Positions 19,940 through 29,213 of a DNA stretch of 64,000 nt are shown piece after piece (position 1 is the stretch's first letter; each line of letters opens with the position of its first letter). The notes below the pieces were generated by a model. It saw only the letters and a program-made list of their open reading frames with translations. It made no database searches and was not told where the DNA came from. The position numbers and the translations under genes are program-made. The DNA is from an uncultured Schlesneria sp. (GTDB taxonomy: Bacteria; Planctomycetota; Planctomycetia; Planctomycetales; Planctomycetaceae): the NCBI GenBank assembly GCA_903899985.1, contig CAIULL010000128.1:28310-92309 (forward strand). The letters run 5' to 3'.

Positions 19940-19983
19940 AACACGGAGCAGCCCGAGTGATGGGCTGTTCCGTGTTTTGTTTT
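19940..19983. terminator. Intrinsic terminator, probably bidirectional
   Basis: AACACGGAGCAGCCC (19940-19954) pairs with GGGCTGTTCCGTGTT (19962-19976) across a seven-base loop, with one G-T wobble, followed by TTTTGTTTT. It lies nine bases after the PVC-type gene and between it and the convergent carB. The reverse strand also has a partly T-rich tail. Confidence 0.9.
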
Positions 19984-20029
19984 CCAAACACCTTGTCAGT
20001 TGGCGTCGACACGTTTCGGTATCACAACT

Positions 20030-23000
20030 TTACGCCGACGGATTGGCTTCACGTGCCCAGTCCTGGATCGCTTTGACTTCGGGAGCCGGATGTTCTCGAA
20101 GTGCTTCCAGGGCGGAAACGACGGCAATACAGCCAGGCAACGTTGTGACGCACGGTATGCGATTGACCACAGAAGCCGATCGAATGCGTCCTTCGTCAGT
20201 CCTCGCACCCTTACCACTTGGTGTATTGAAGATCAAGGAAATTTGCTTGTTGGCCATGTGATCCAGCAGGTTGGGGCGACCTTCCTGCAACTTCTTGACG
20301 GTTTCCACTTCCAGGCCATACTCGCGGAAGATTCGGGCAGTGCCACTCGTACACATGATCTTGAAGCCGAGTTCCTGCAGCCGGCGAACTTGCGGAATGA
20401 TGGCGTGCTTATGACGACCAGCCAGACTGATGAAGACCGTTCCTGACTGAGGCAACTTGTTGCCCGCCGCAATCTGGCTTTTCGCAAACGCGATAGGGAA
20501 CGTATCCGAAATCCCCATCACTTCGCCGGTCGATTTCATTTCGGGGCCGAGGATAATGTCGACACCCAGGAATCGATTGAACGGGAAGACGCTCTCTTTC
20601 ACCGATGTATACGCGGGGACAACTTCCTTTGTGACGCCTTGTTCCGCTAACGAGACACCGGCCATGATCTTTGCCGCGATTTTTGCCAGCGATACATTCG
20701 TTGCCTTGGAGACGAATGGCGATGTCCGGCTGGCACGTGGATTCACTTCCAGGATATAGACCAGGTATTCAGCGGCACTAGACGAAGTGCCTGGCGTCCC
20801 CTTCTCGTCTCCAGATCGTTTCACCGCGAACTGGATATTCATCAATCCGCGAACCTGAAGCTCTTTGGCAAGGGCATAGGTCGCCTGCTTGATCTCTTCA
20901 ATAATCGAAGCGGGCAACGAATAGGGTGGCAGAACACTGGCGGAGTCACCCGAGTGAACCCCGGCTTCTTCGATATGCTCCATCACGCCGCCGACCAGTG
21001 TCAGCGTTCCATCAGAAATCGCGTCGACATCGACTTCGACCGCGTCTTCCAGGAATTTATCCACGAGGACCGGGCGATCGGGCGAAACATTGACCGCCTC
21101 GTTCATGTATTTGGTGACGGAGTCTTCGTCGTAACAGATTTCCATGGCTCGTCCCCCCAGCACGAAGCTGGGGCGAATCAAAACCGGATAACCGATTTCG
21201 TTGGCGATGGCTCTCGCTCCCTGGGAATCAAAGGCCGTTCCGTTCGGAGGTTGTCGCAAGCCGATCTTTTCGAGGATTCCCTGAAATCGTTTACGATCTT
21301 CGGCCGCGTCGATCATGTCAGGACTGGTGCCGATGATATTGATCCCGGCTGCTTCCAACCCGCGAGCAAGATTCAGTGGCGTTTGACCACCGAACTGCAC
21401 GATGACGCCATCCGGCTGCATCCGGTCGCAAATGTTAAGTACGTCTTCTGTCGTCAGTGGCTCGAAGAACAGCAGATCGGATGTGTCATAGTCCGTCGAA
21501 ACGGTTTCCGGGTTCGAATTGACCATGATGCTTTCAATCCCCAGTTCGCGCAACGCAAACGAGGCCTGGCAACAACAATAATCAAATTCAATCCCTTGTC
21601 CGATCCGGTTTGGGCCACCCCCAAGAATGATAATTCGTTTTTTGGCACCTTTCGGTGGAGTTTCGTCTTCTGATTCGTAGCTCGAATAGTAATAAGGGGT
21701 ATAGGCCTCGAATTCCGCCGCACAGGTATCGACTTGTTTGAACGTTGCGACAATTCCCATCTGTTTGCGGGTCGCACGAACTTCGGTTTCGGTCGAATCC
21801 CACCAGAAGGCAAGCTGCTGATCCGAGTAGCCGTGTCGTTTAGCCTTGCGAACGAGATCGGGCGTCGCCTGTTTGAGCGAATTCACTTTGCGAATTTCGT
21901 CTTCGACAAAGATCAAATTCTGGATCTGGTTGAGAAACCACGGGTCGATGTTCGTCAGTTCAAACACCTGCTCAACCGTCATGCCCGCTTTGAATGCGTA
22001 ACGGATATAGAACATCCGGTTTTCATTCGGTTTCGAAAGCATACTTTCGATGAGCTCGGTTGTCGGTTGCTTCGACGTCCCCCAAAGATCCTTTTTGCCT
22101 CCACCCAGTCCGAAATGACCAATTTCAAGCCCGCGAAGCGCTTTTTGAAGCGACTCTTGAAACGTGCGGCCGATCGCCATGGTTTCGCCGACGGATTTCA
22201 TCTGTACTGTCAGCTCAGGGTCGGCGTCAGGGAATTTCTCGAATGTCCAACGAGGAATCTTGGTGACGACATAGTCGATCGTCGGCTCGAAGCAGGCGAG
22301 TGTTTCTCGCGTAATATCGTTTTGAATTTCATCGAGCCGGTATCCAACAGCGAGCTTTGCTGCGATTTTCGCAATCGGGAAACCGGTCGCCTTCGACGCG
22401 AGTGCACTTGATCGGCTCACACGCGGATTCATTTCGATGACAACCATCCGACCGTTTCGCGGATTGATGGCGAACTGGACATTGGAACCACCTGTTTCGA
22501 CGCCGATTTCTCGCATGACGGCGATCGTGGCGTCGCGCATCCGCTGATATTCTTTGTCGGTCAAGGTTTGAGCCGGAGCCACCGTAATCGAGTCGCCGGT
22601 GTGAACACCCATGGGATCAAAATTTTCGATCGCACAGATAATGACGACATTATCTGCGTTATCGCGCATGACCTCCATCTCGTACTCTTTCCAACCAATG
22701 ATGCTCTCGTCGAGCAGCACTTCATTAATGGGAGAAAGTTCCAGACCCTTCCGTACTTTTTCCTCGAATTCGTCCCGATTGTAAGCGATACCACCGCCTA
22801 CCCCACCGAGCGTGAAGCTGGCTCGGATAATCATCGGCAACCCGATTTCTTCGAGAGCCAGTCGAGCTTCGTCCATGTTGTGAACGATGCGGCTGTTGCA
22901 GACATCCAGCCCGATTTTAAGCATTGCCTGCTTAAAGGTGTCGCGTTCCTCGGCCTTCTTGATCACGTCAACTTTGGCGCCCAGCATCTCGACGCCAAAC

Positions 23001-23329
23001 TTTTCGAGCACGCCGTGTTTCACGAGGTCCATCGCCGTGTTCAGCCCCGTCTGTCCGCCGAGTGTCGGCAACAACGCATCAGGCCGTTCAACTTCGATGA
23101 TTTTCGCGACGTACTCCCAGGTAATCGGCTCGATATACGTGCGATCAGCCATTTCGGGGTCGGTCATGATCGTAGCTGGGTTTGAATTGACCAGCACGAC
23201 TTCGTACCCCTCTTCGCGAAGGGCTTTGCAAGCTTGGGTTCCGGAATAGTCAAACTCGCAAGCTTGGCCAATCACAATAGGGCCAGAACCGATAATCAGA
23301 ATCTTATGAATGTCGTCGCGACGGGGCAC
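20030..23329 (-). CDS. carB: Carbamoyl-phosphate synthase large subunit
   Basis: CarB makes carbamoyl phosphate from glutamine-derived ammonia, bicarbonate and two ATP for pyrimidine and arginine synthesis. The 1099-residue length is normal. Both ATP-grasp halves are present: [17 protein letters not shown] opens the first and [17 protein letters not shown] the second. Inside are [16 protein letters not shown] and [15 protein letters not shown], and a C-terminal allosteric MGS-like domain ends the protein. The start is taken as the GTG at 23327-23329, which places [11 protein letters not shown] at the N-terminus as in homologues and has AAGG upstream; a TTG at 23374 would add 15 atypical residues. 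carA is not in the window. Confidence 0.97.
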   Translation of the reverse strand: MPRRDDIHKILIIGSGPIVIGQACEFDYSGTQACKALREEGYEVVLVNSNPATIMTDPEMADRTYIEPITWEYVAKIIEVERPDALLPTLGGQTGLNTAMDLVKHGVLEKFGVEMLGAKVDVIKKAEERDTFKQAMLKIGLDVCNSRIVHNMDEARLALEEIGLPMIIRASFTLGGVGGGIAYNRDEFEEKVRKGLELSPINEVLLDESIIGWKEYEMEVMRDNADNVVIICAIENFDPMGVHTGDSITVAPAQTLTDKEYQRMRDATIAVMREIGVETGGSNVQFAINPRNGRMVVIEMNPRVSRSSALASKATGFPIAKIAAKLAVGYRLDEIQNDITRETLACFEPTIDYVVTKIPRWTFEKFPDADPELTVQMKSVGETMAIGRTFQESLQKALRGLEIGHFGLGGGKKDLWGTSKQPTTELIESMLSKPNENRMFYIRYAFKAGMTVEQVFELTNIDPWFLNQIQNLIFVEDEIRKVNSLKQATPDLVRKAKRHGYSDQQLAFWWDSTETEVRATRKQMGIVATFKQVDTCAAEFEAYTPYYYSSYESEDETPPKGAKKRIIILGGGPNRIGQGIEFDYCCCQASFALRELGIESIMVNSNPETVSTDYDTSDLLFFEPLTTEDVLNICDRMQPDGVIVQFGGQTPLNLARGLEAAGINIIGTSPDMIDAAEDRKRFQGILEKIGLRQPPNGTAFDSQGARAIANEIGYPVLIRPSFVLGGRAMEICYDEDSVTKYMNEAVNVSPDRPVLVDKFLEDAVEVDVDAISDGTLTLVGGVMEHIEEAGVHSGDSASVLPPYSLPASIIEEIKQATYALAKELQVRGLMNIQFAVKRSGDEKGTPGTSSSAAEYLVYILEVNPRASRTSPFVSKATNVSLAKIAAKIMAGVSLAEQGVTKEVVPAYTSVKESVFPFNRFLGVDIILGPEMKSTGEVMGISDTFPIAFAKSQIAAGNKLPQSGTVFISLAGRHKHAIIPQVRRLQELGFKIMCTSGTARIFREYGLEVETVKKLQEGRPNLLDHMANKQISLIFNTPSGKGARTDEGRIRSASVVNRIPCVTTLPGCIAVVSALEALREHPAPEVKAIQDWAREANPSA

Positions 23330-23578
23330 GGCGGCGGACCTTGATAGGAGCGTGAGGCGGGCGGAGCGAGCCAAGGCGATTCAGTCCCTGGCCACTCCAC
23401 TCCAGGGCCGAATCGCGCAAAACCACCCGAGACTAACAAACGTTTCCAGAGTTTCAAGGAACGAGGGAAGAGTTACTTGGAGAAATCCCGATTTCTTCTC
23501 CATTGTCCCGTGCGATCTCGCTAAAACCAGCTTAAAATACAAGATGTTCCGGTTTATTCCTCAAATTCCAGGTTCCTC

Positions 23579-24157
23579 ATGATTGTCGAAGGAATTGTGA
23601 CGACGCTCAATCGTGGCGACCAGCTGAATATTGCTCCGATGGGTCCGATTGTCGACGAAACGATGACGTCATTCGTATTTCGTCCGTTTCGGTCCTCAAC
23701 AACGTACCGGAATCTTAAAGAGCGTCCCTATGGTGTTTTTCATATCGTGGACGATGTACTGTTGATCGCTCAGGCCGCCTTGGACCGCCTGGAAAAGGCT
23801 CCTGCCACGCGCAATGCCGAACGAATCGCCGGACGAGTCCTGACCGACTGCTGTCGGTGGTATGAATTCGAAGTGGCCAGCTTTGACGATTCGTCGGAGC
23901 GGACAACTTGCAACACGACCGTCGTACATACCGGACGGCTTCGAGACATGTTTGGCTTTAATCGAGCCAAACATGCCGTGCTCGAAGCAACAATCCTGGC
24001 GACCCGGCTGCATCTCGTACCGGAAGCCGACGTTCGAAAGCAGCTTGAAGCCTTAGTCAGCCCGGTCGAAAAGACCGCTGGCCCCCAGGAACAGGCCGCT
24101 TTCCTGCTGGTAACGAACTTTGTCGAAGACTGGTATCGAAGTTCGGCATCGCGTTAA
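23579..24157 (+). CDS. DUF447 family protein
   Basis: The 192-residue protein begins MIVEGIVTTLNRGDQLNIAPMGP and continues with FVFRPFRSSTTYRNL and GVFHIVDDVLL, the layout of DUF447, which has a flavin-reductase-like split barrel. The second half contains RAKHAVLEATILATRLHL. In archaea, and in bacteria with tetrahydromethanopterin-linked C1 metabolism (including Planctomycetota), DUF447 genes co-occur with that pathway; the biochemical role is not established. No other C1 gene lies in this window, so the context neither supports nor excludes that role. It is soluble and divergent from carB. Confidence 0.75.
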   Translation: MIVEGIVTTLNRGDQLNIAPMGPIVDETMTSFVFRPFRSSTTYRNLKERPYGVFHIVDDVLLIAQAALDRLEKAPATRNAERIAGRVLTDCCRWYEFEVASFDDSSERTTCNTTVVHTGRLRDMFGFNRAKHAVLEATILATRLHLVPEADVRKQLEALVSPVEKTAGPQEQAAFLLVTNFVEDWYRSSASR

Positions 24158-24242
24158 GCCGCTAGAAGCAGTTCGCCTGAAGCTTCCGCTCCATGAACCC
24201 GTGGCCTTTTTCGATACCGACAACGTCAAGTTCCTCAAGTGA

Positions 24243-24725
24243 TTAAAACATTGGTGCACGGCCGCACTGACGGCGGACAACCGCCCATTGTCCAGCGTGC
24301 ATCAGCCAATGGCATCCCTGCATCGCGAACATTGACGCACCGGTTGGAGCATACTCAACGCCAGTCGGCTTATCGAAGTCAGCGTCACTCATTTTTTCCA
24401 ATGCGGAAAGCGTTCCTGCATTCGTCACTTCGAACGCGGCCATCAACTCGGCCTTCGTATGAAAATCGGCGGGATTATCGCTATGAGCGGTTTCCTTCGT
24501 GTACTTTTCAGCGAACCCTGCTGGAAGTTCTGGCATCGAGCCAGGGGCGACTTTTTCGATCATGCTGTGCTCGGATGCAATCAGGTGTCCGACCTGCCAG
24601 GTAATGTGATTACAACCAGGACAGGGCCGCTTCATCATCTCGGCATCGGTCAGGTCGCTGAGGTATCCTGCGGAAATCATTTTTCCGGTATCAATCGAAA
24701 TCTTGAGTGCTTCGCGAACGTTCAT
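24243..24725 (-). CDS. DinB-like (DUF664/YfiT-type) four-helix protein
   Basis: This 160-residue protein looks like a DinB-superfamily helical bundle. Histidines in the right places for a metal site are in NHITWQVGHLIASEHSMI and in the C-terminal CHWLMHAGQWAVVRR. Members bind a divalent metal and include thiol-transferases and proteins of unknown activity. No signal peptide or membrane segment is present. It sits alone between DUF447 (opposite strand) and the membrane operon, so its physiological role is open. Confidence 0.8.
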   Translation of the reverse strand: MNVREALKISIDTGKMISAGYLSDLTDAEMMKRPCPGCNHITWQVGHLIASEHSMIEKVAPGSMPELPAGFAEKYTKETAHSDNPADFHTKAELMAAFEVTNAGTLSALEKMSDADFDKPTGVEYAPTGASMFAMQGCHWLMHAGQWAVVRRQCGRAPMF

Positions 24726-24910
24726 GGTTTTTCCTTAATGAAAAATTGATCGCATCTGGATCAGACCCGCAAACCAGTCGGATTGCATCGTCTCCTCGTC
24801 AGACCTTGAAGAACTTGGATCGTGTCGCGCCGTTGTTCAACTGTCAATCAACCAACTCATCTGGCAATCTCGGTCAGGCATGCGCAAGCTAAGGTGTTAT
24901 GGTTTTGAAC

Positions 24911-25138
24911 CTATTTTTCCTCGGGAGAATCTCCAAAACACCGTGCTGGCAATCGGATCAGAACACAATTCAAAAATCCGAGCGAAAAAATCCAGGCAAC
25001 CGCACTGTTGGCTGGAAACAAGGCGACCGCGATGATGCTGCCAATGATCACTAACAGATGAATCGAGTGGTACAAAATCAACTGTCGCCGTGATTTTTGA
25101 GTTACTGGCGGAATCTGACCCGACGGCATATTTGGCAT
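24911..25138 (-). CDS. Small two-helix membrane protein, last gene of the 30.3-24.9 kb operon
   Basis: This 75-residue protein has a proline-rich N-terminus followed by two predicted membrane helices (about residues 25-43 and 47-62) and a short charged tail. It starts 24 bases after the preceding gene's stop on the same strand. The start has no clear ribosome binding site, and an overlapping frame of 88 residues (24897-25163) lacks membrane-protein character. Small size makes it less certain than its neighbours. Function unknown. Confidence 0.5.
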   Translation of the reverse strand: MPNMPSGQIPPVTQKSRRQLILYHSIHLLVIIGSIIAVALFPANSAVAWIFSLGFLNCVLIRLPARCFGDSPEEK

Positions 25139-25162
25139 GTTGAAACAATGTTGACCGTTGCA

Positions 25163-25612
25163 TTAGTCAAGTATCGATGAAAGTATTATCGCGACTGTGA
25201 CCGCGCAGCCACCAATAAAACCCGCAAAAGTATAAAAAAACACGGTCTCGGTTCGATCAATGGGATGGACGTTGCCCCAGTATACAATTGCCAGCCCAAT
25301 CGCTGTTGATGCGATCGGTCCAAGAACAATTGATGCGCATCCTAGTGAAAATCGTCGTTTGAGCCGTTTTGCTTTGAATTGCTCTTCAGATTCGCCTGTG
25401 ATGCCTGTCCAACGGCCCCCAGTCGCGATACCCCATACCGCAACAAAAAGCAGTGCAAGCACAAGGACGACGATCATTTGTCCGCCGCGCCGCCCGTGAA
25501 TCAGAAGCGAAGGCTTTGCACTGAATACGAAAAACGTCGCAATACCTAATGCGATCGTTCCGATCTGTAAGCGTCGATCAGGCGGTTTTTCAGCTGGGGT
25601 GGTCATGAGCAT
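25163..25612 (-). CDS. Four-helix membrane protein, operon member
   Basis: The 149-residue product has about four hydrophobic helices: LQIGTIALGIATFFVF, MIVVLVLALLFVAVWGI, a glycine/isoleucine-rich third, and a C-terminal FAGFIGGCAVTVAIILSS. A basic loop (FKAKRLKRRF) lies between helices two and three. It follows the 309-residue gene by 28 bases. An ATG two codons downstream (25606) is equally possible. No family recognised. Confidence 0.65.
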   Translation of the reverse strand: MLMTTPAEKPPDRRLQIGTIALGIATFFVFSAKPSLLIHGRRGGQMIVVLVLALLFVAVWGIATGGRWTGITGESEEQFKAKRLKRRFSLGCASIVLGPIASTAIGLAIVYWGNVHPIDRTETVFFYTFAGFIGGCAVTVAIILSSILD

Positions 25613-25640
25613 AGCTCAAATGGAATGACGGGATCCCTCT

Positions 25641-26570
25641 TTAGATTCGCACCAGACCCAGCCACTCATCAAACAGGAATTGCAGACGCATGGTCAACAG
25701 CGTGATGCGTCCCATGACGGTGAGGGCAAACGAAGCTCCGAAGCTGATCATCAGCACCCAGATCCCGACGCGTGAGATCCGTCCGACCAGACCTTTATGT
25801 TCGACGGAAAAGTAGAAATATGTGACACACGACAAGACGCTGATCACGATCACAATATTTTGAATCGACTGCTTCCAATCCAAGGCACTGCCACCAGATG
25901 CGTCAGCTGAGAATACGACGAGAGGCAGAACCGTGCTGCGGATTTGACGCACAAAATCTGCGTCCAGGAAACTGGTTAATTTCAAACCGGCTGTTGTGCC
26001 AACCACGAAGGCCAATGGCCAGCGACCCATCCAGGCGATCTTGGGAATTAAACGACAAAAGACCATGCAGCCGAGTACGACCGGAACGAGGTAAAGATAG
26101 TCCGCTTTTACATTCGTCGGAGTATCCGGCAAGAACGCATAACGTGCCACATCCGGTGCCAGCTTGACGAGCACCTTGGCGACAAGAACTTCCCAAAAGT
26201 TGGTGACGATCCAGTAACCTGCGGAAACGCCGACGATAATTGACTCAGCCAACTTGTAAAAGACGTTATCACGATAGAGATACGAGAAAATGCATAACGT
26301 GAGCAGTGCCGCGATCCAGATTCCTGCCGTACGAGAAAAACTCCAGATGGCTTCGGGATCGCCTTTCGCCGCGGGTTCATAGATCACCGTTTTCACGGCC
26401 GCAGAGACGTCGGACGCTTCTTTGGCTGCAGGAATAATCTTACCGGTTGTGGCATCGACGCGCACGACAAATTGCTGGCCGACGCCTCGTTCTGTTCCAA
26501 GACTTTGGAATGCCAGTAGCAAGCAGCCGCCGAGGAACATGGCGGTCCAAAACCGTGTTTCGCGATTCAT
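25641..26570 (-). CDS. Polytopic membrane protein, operon member
   Basis: The 309-residue protein has a signal-like first helix (FWTAMFLGGCLLLAFQSLG), an extracytoplasmic segment of about 60 residues, and then six or more membrane helices, several containing charged residues (KLAESIIVGVSAGYWIVTNFWEVL; IAWMGRWPLAFVVGTTAGLKL). Its start overlaps the upstream gene's stop by four bases (ATGA), implying coupled translation. The aromatic and glycine-rich helices suggest packing within a complex. I do not recognise a characterised family. Confidence 0.8.
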   Translation of the reverse strand: MNRETRFWTAMFLGGCLLLAFQSLGTERGVGQQFVVRVDATTGKIIPAAKEASDVSAAVKTVIYEPAAKGDPEAIWSFSRTAGIWIAALLTLCIFSYLYRDNVFYKLAESIIVGVSAGYWIVTNFWEVLVAKVLVKLAPDVARYAFLPDTPTNVKADYLYLVPVVLGCMVFCRLIPKIAWMGRWPLAFVVGTTAGLKLTSFLDADFVRQIRSTVLPLVVFSADASGGSALDWKQSIQNIVIVISVLSCVTYFYFSVEHKGLVGRISRVGIWVLMISFGASFALTVMGRITLLTMRLQFLFDEWLGLVRI

Positions 26571-27451
26571 CGACGTGGTGTCCTTCGATAACGATTCGCC
26601 AGGTGGATTCCGTTTCCGAGTACGATCAGCCCAATCATCAGCCGATGTGCCCAGCGCTGTGCGCCCCCTCGCAAAAAGGCTGGCCGCTTATTTCGGTTGG
26701 CGTACGGATTCGGATATTTCGCCGCCAGCATTGTTTCGTACTCGATCGCACCGCGGATTCCAGTGACGAGTCCCAGAAGTTGATCGGGGTAATACGGGAA
26801 CAGTTGCGTTGACTGAACCCCGGTGCAGCCGATGGCAATCGGGATCTTCTGCGGCGTCGCCGCGTATTGCACCCACTCCTTGCCGCCAGGAAACCCTGCC
26901 GAGACATTCACGATCAGGTCCATTTCCTTGACGCTCGGGACACCGGACATGATCGAAAGCTCGTCTAAACTGGTTCCCCTGGCGTCCTGCGGTCTCGCTT
27001 TGCGAATATCCGACGACATCTGGCTGATCGCAACAGCGTCACCGGCCAGATAGCCCAGGTTCATGTAGTCGACACCATAGACATATTGCCGATCGCCCGA
27101 ACCAAAGTCCGCCTGAACAACCGCCTTGATCGTCGATTCGATCATCGGTTTTCCCGTTGGCCAGATTGTGACGAAATACAGTTTATGATGCCGCAGACAG
27201 CAGTGCCTGGTAAACCCGAGTGCCATCGGATAAAGCTCGGCGGCCGATGTCGGGTCAAAGTCCATCGCCATCAAGATCCGTGACCCTTCCGGCAACCGCT
27301 CGATCTGATCAAACAGTTTGATCGTGGGTGGCGAAGGAGTCTCATCAGAACCGATCTGTAACAGAATTGGGGACAGAACGGCGAGTGCCATTCCCAGGAA
27401 AATCCAGCGGCGATCGAGTCCGTTCAGTTTGTTGAGCAATGGGGAAGTCAC
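26567..27451 (-). CDS. Bitopic membrane protein with large soluble domain, operon member
   Basis: The 294-residue product has an N-terminal helix (WIFLGMALAVLSPILLQIG), a globular domain of about 210 residues and a C-terminal helix (LMIGLIVLGNGIHLA) followed by a basic tail. The domain contains GSRILMAMDFDPTSAAELYP, KLYFVTIWPTGKPMIE, VYGVDYMNLGYLAGD and IPIAIGCTGVQSTQLFPYYP, an alternating strand/helix pattern that suggests a Rossmann-like fold without a recognisable nucleotide loop. Both ends overlap neighbouring genes by four bases. Function unknown. Confidence 0.8.
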   Translation of the reverse strand: MTSPLLNKLNGLDRRWIFLGMALAVLSPILLQIGSDETPSPPTIKLFDQIERLPEGSRILMAMDFDPTSAAELYPMALGFTRHCCLRHHKLYFVTIWPTGKPMIESTIKAVVQADFGSGDRQYVYGVDYMNLGYLAGDAVAISQMSSDIRKARPQDARGTSLDELSIMSGVPSVKEMDLIVNVSAGFPGGKEWVQYAATPQKIPIAIGCTGVQSTQLFPYYPDQLLGLVTGIRGAIEYETMLAAKYPNPYANRNKRPAFLRGGAQRWAHRLMIGLIVLGNGIHLANRYRRTPRR

Positions 27452-28158
27452 TCGTCACCTCCCAGGTACGATCGATCGAGCCCCAGCAGAATTCGCAACG
27501 AAGTGGCAACGACCCCAAGTGCGATCCCGATCATAATGGCACGCTGACCGGCGGTGACAAACGTTTTGCGGATAAACTCTGTCAGGTCAGCAATCGGAAA
27601 ATACGGCAGAGCTCCCTCGACGGGTGGCGGCAGAAACAACGATGTGATCTCACGGTCTCGTGTCTGACCAACCAGCACGATTAACGCCGTCAGCAGCAAG
27701 AGAATGGCTTCGACGTTTTTCGCGCGAAAGGCTCGAAAAGCCGCTGAGGCAACGTAAAAGGCGAGTAGCGCGAACATGGTCGAAACAATCGGACTGAACA
27801 GGTACTGGTAAATCCACCAGAATCCGCTCCCTTCCTGCTGAAATGGCCCGGACCAGGCAAATTTCAACTGCTGTTCGGACTCGGGAACGGCGCCAACCTT
27901 AAGTAATCCCACAGCGATCGTGATGAAAAACGAAAGTAAAGTCACCGTCGAAAAGCCCCATCCGGCTTCTCGATCAGAAATCTTTTTCAAATGGTGCAGG
28001 CAGAGGTTCGCACCGCCAAGCATCATGGCAATCGTTGCCACAATCGTGAACCAGTCTTCGGCGATTTGTCGCACAGGCAACAAAGGGGGCGAGAAGTTGG
28101 CGACGATCATGATGAAGCCAACGATGCTGGCAATCAGTATCGGAACGGTCTTTGACAT
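27448..28158 (-). CDS. Polytopic membrane protein, operon member
   Basis: Read from the ATG at 28156-28158, this is a 236-residue protein with about six membrane helices, including TVPILIASIVGFIMIVANF and VTLLSFFITIAVGLLKVG near the start and AIMIGIALGVVATSLRILLG at the end. The start overlaps the upstream stop by one base (TGATG). A longer frame to 28269 runs inside the upstream gene and is rejected. The last codons overlap the next gene by four bases. No known family. Confidence 0.78.
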   Translation of the reverse strand: MSKTVPILIASIVGFIMIVANFSPPLLPVRQIAEDWFTIVATIAMMLGGANLCLHHLKKISDREAGWGFSTVTLLSFFITIAVGLLKVGAVPESEQQLKFAWSGPFQQEGSGFWWIYQYLFSPIVSTMFALLAFYVASAAFRAFRAKNVEAILLLLTALIVLVGQTRDREITSLFLPPPVEGALPYFPIADLTEFIRKTFVTAGQRAIMIGIALGVVATSLRILLGLDRSYLGGDE

Positions 28159-29210
28159 CAACCACCCTTCAAGACGGTGTCGGTGATCCACTGCGAGCGT
28201 CGCGGCAAATTCTGACCTTCTTCGCTTTTCCCGCGAGGCGATATCGAATCCCATGTCGCCAGCGAACAACCGAAAAGCAAAAGAACGATCGCGGCCAGTT
28301 TGCCAAAGTCCTGCCCTTTCAGCATCCCCATCTGTGCCGGTTCACCAGACAGATACGCTGACGCGGCAAAAAGCTCTTCGCCGAGAAGCGTATAGTCACA
28401 GGCAGCCACAAAGAACGGAAGTTGCGTTGTTTCAGCCGTTCCTGCAATCTGGATTGCACCCACAGCATTCCCCGCTTCAGCAAGGAACAGAGACTCGGCG
28501 AAAAATTTTCCAAGAAAAAAGCAGGCCGCCGGTTTTTCGCGGTACATCCATCCGCAGACTGATGCGACGTAACCAAACTGTTCGTCGGTAATGTAATGAA
28601 TGCGATCTTCGTTGTAATAGTCGGGGCGACCCGCCGCGAGAGCCGCTGCCTGGACCGCTTCCCGTGCCGCCGTCATCACCAGCGCCCTCGACGTCGGGAC
28701 TTCGAGCGGCGTGTCGTATTCCGCCGCCATTTTTGCCACGCTCGATAGAACCATCAGTCCCGCGACGGTATCAATCTCTTTTATGTCTTCGATGCCGGGG
28801 ACAAACAGAATGGGTTTCCCCATTTCGGTCGCCCGCCCCACTGCTTCTTCCATCGCCAGCAAACCCGCGATCGGGCGTACGTAAAACGGTTTTCCCCGTC
28901 GTGCCAATTCCGTGCAGATGATCACGGTCGCACAAATGGCAATCGTCAGCAGAGCAAATGACGTTTTTCCGGTATCAAACCAGACCCTTTGCTTGGTCGA
29001 TCCGGCGCTCTCGTCTGCCAATGACAAGGCGGGAAAGACCACCAAAAACAACAGCATTGCCAATGTTTTTTTTGTGAAGCGCACGCGTTCACGGCAATCC
29101 CATGGACGTTTACCGACAAAAACAAGTGATTCAAATGCTGATTGGCCGCCCGATTTGACTCGCGTCGTAATGATTTCCTTTTTGGCATTCGTGTCAGAAT
29201 GAAAATCCAT
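28158..29210 (-). CDS. DUF6754-like membrane protein, operon member
   Basis: The 350-residue protein has a first hydrophobic helix (TLAMLLFLVVFPALSLA), a second (FALLTIAICATVIICTEL), a conserved soluble core and a final helix (LAAIVLLLFGCSLATW). The core contains FYVRPIAGLLAMEEAVGRATEMGKP, LFVPGIEDI, TAAREAVQAAALAAG and AACDYTLLGEELFAASAYLS, a pattern I associate with proteins annotated DUF6754; that assignment is from memory. It begins three bases after the preceding stop, and its GAGGGGTG ribosome binding site overlaps the end of that gene. It seems to be the central conserved component of the operon. Function unknown. Confidence 0.75.
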   Translation of the reverse strand: MDFHSDTNAKKEIITTRVKSGGQSAFESLVFVGKRPWDCRERVRFTKKTLAMLLFLVVFPALSLADESAGSTKQRVWFDTGKTSFALLTIAICATVIICTELARRGKPFYVRPIAGLLAMEEAVGRATEMGKPILFVPGIEDIKEIDTVAGLMVLSSVAKMAAEYDTPLEVPTSRALVMTAAREAVQAAALAAGRPDYYNEDRIHYITDEQFGYVASVCGWMYREKPAACFFLGKFFAESLFLAEAGNAVGAIQIAGTAETTQLPFFVAACDYTLLGEELFAASAYLSGEPAQMGMLKGQDFGKLAAIVLLLFGCSLATWDSISPRGKSEEGQNLPRRSQWITDTVLKGG

Positions 29211-29213
29211 TTG

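Noticed and set aside
20954..21673. 239-codon open frame antisense to carB
   Set aside because: It mirrors the codon pattern of carB, which is a clear full-length gene on the other strand.
24897..25163. 88-codon frame overlapping the small membrane-protein gene
   Set aside because: Its product is not hydrophobic and has no domain, whereas the alternative frame encodes two clear membrane helices.
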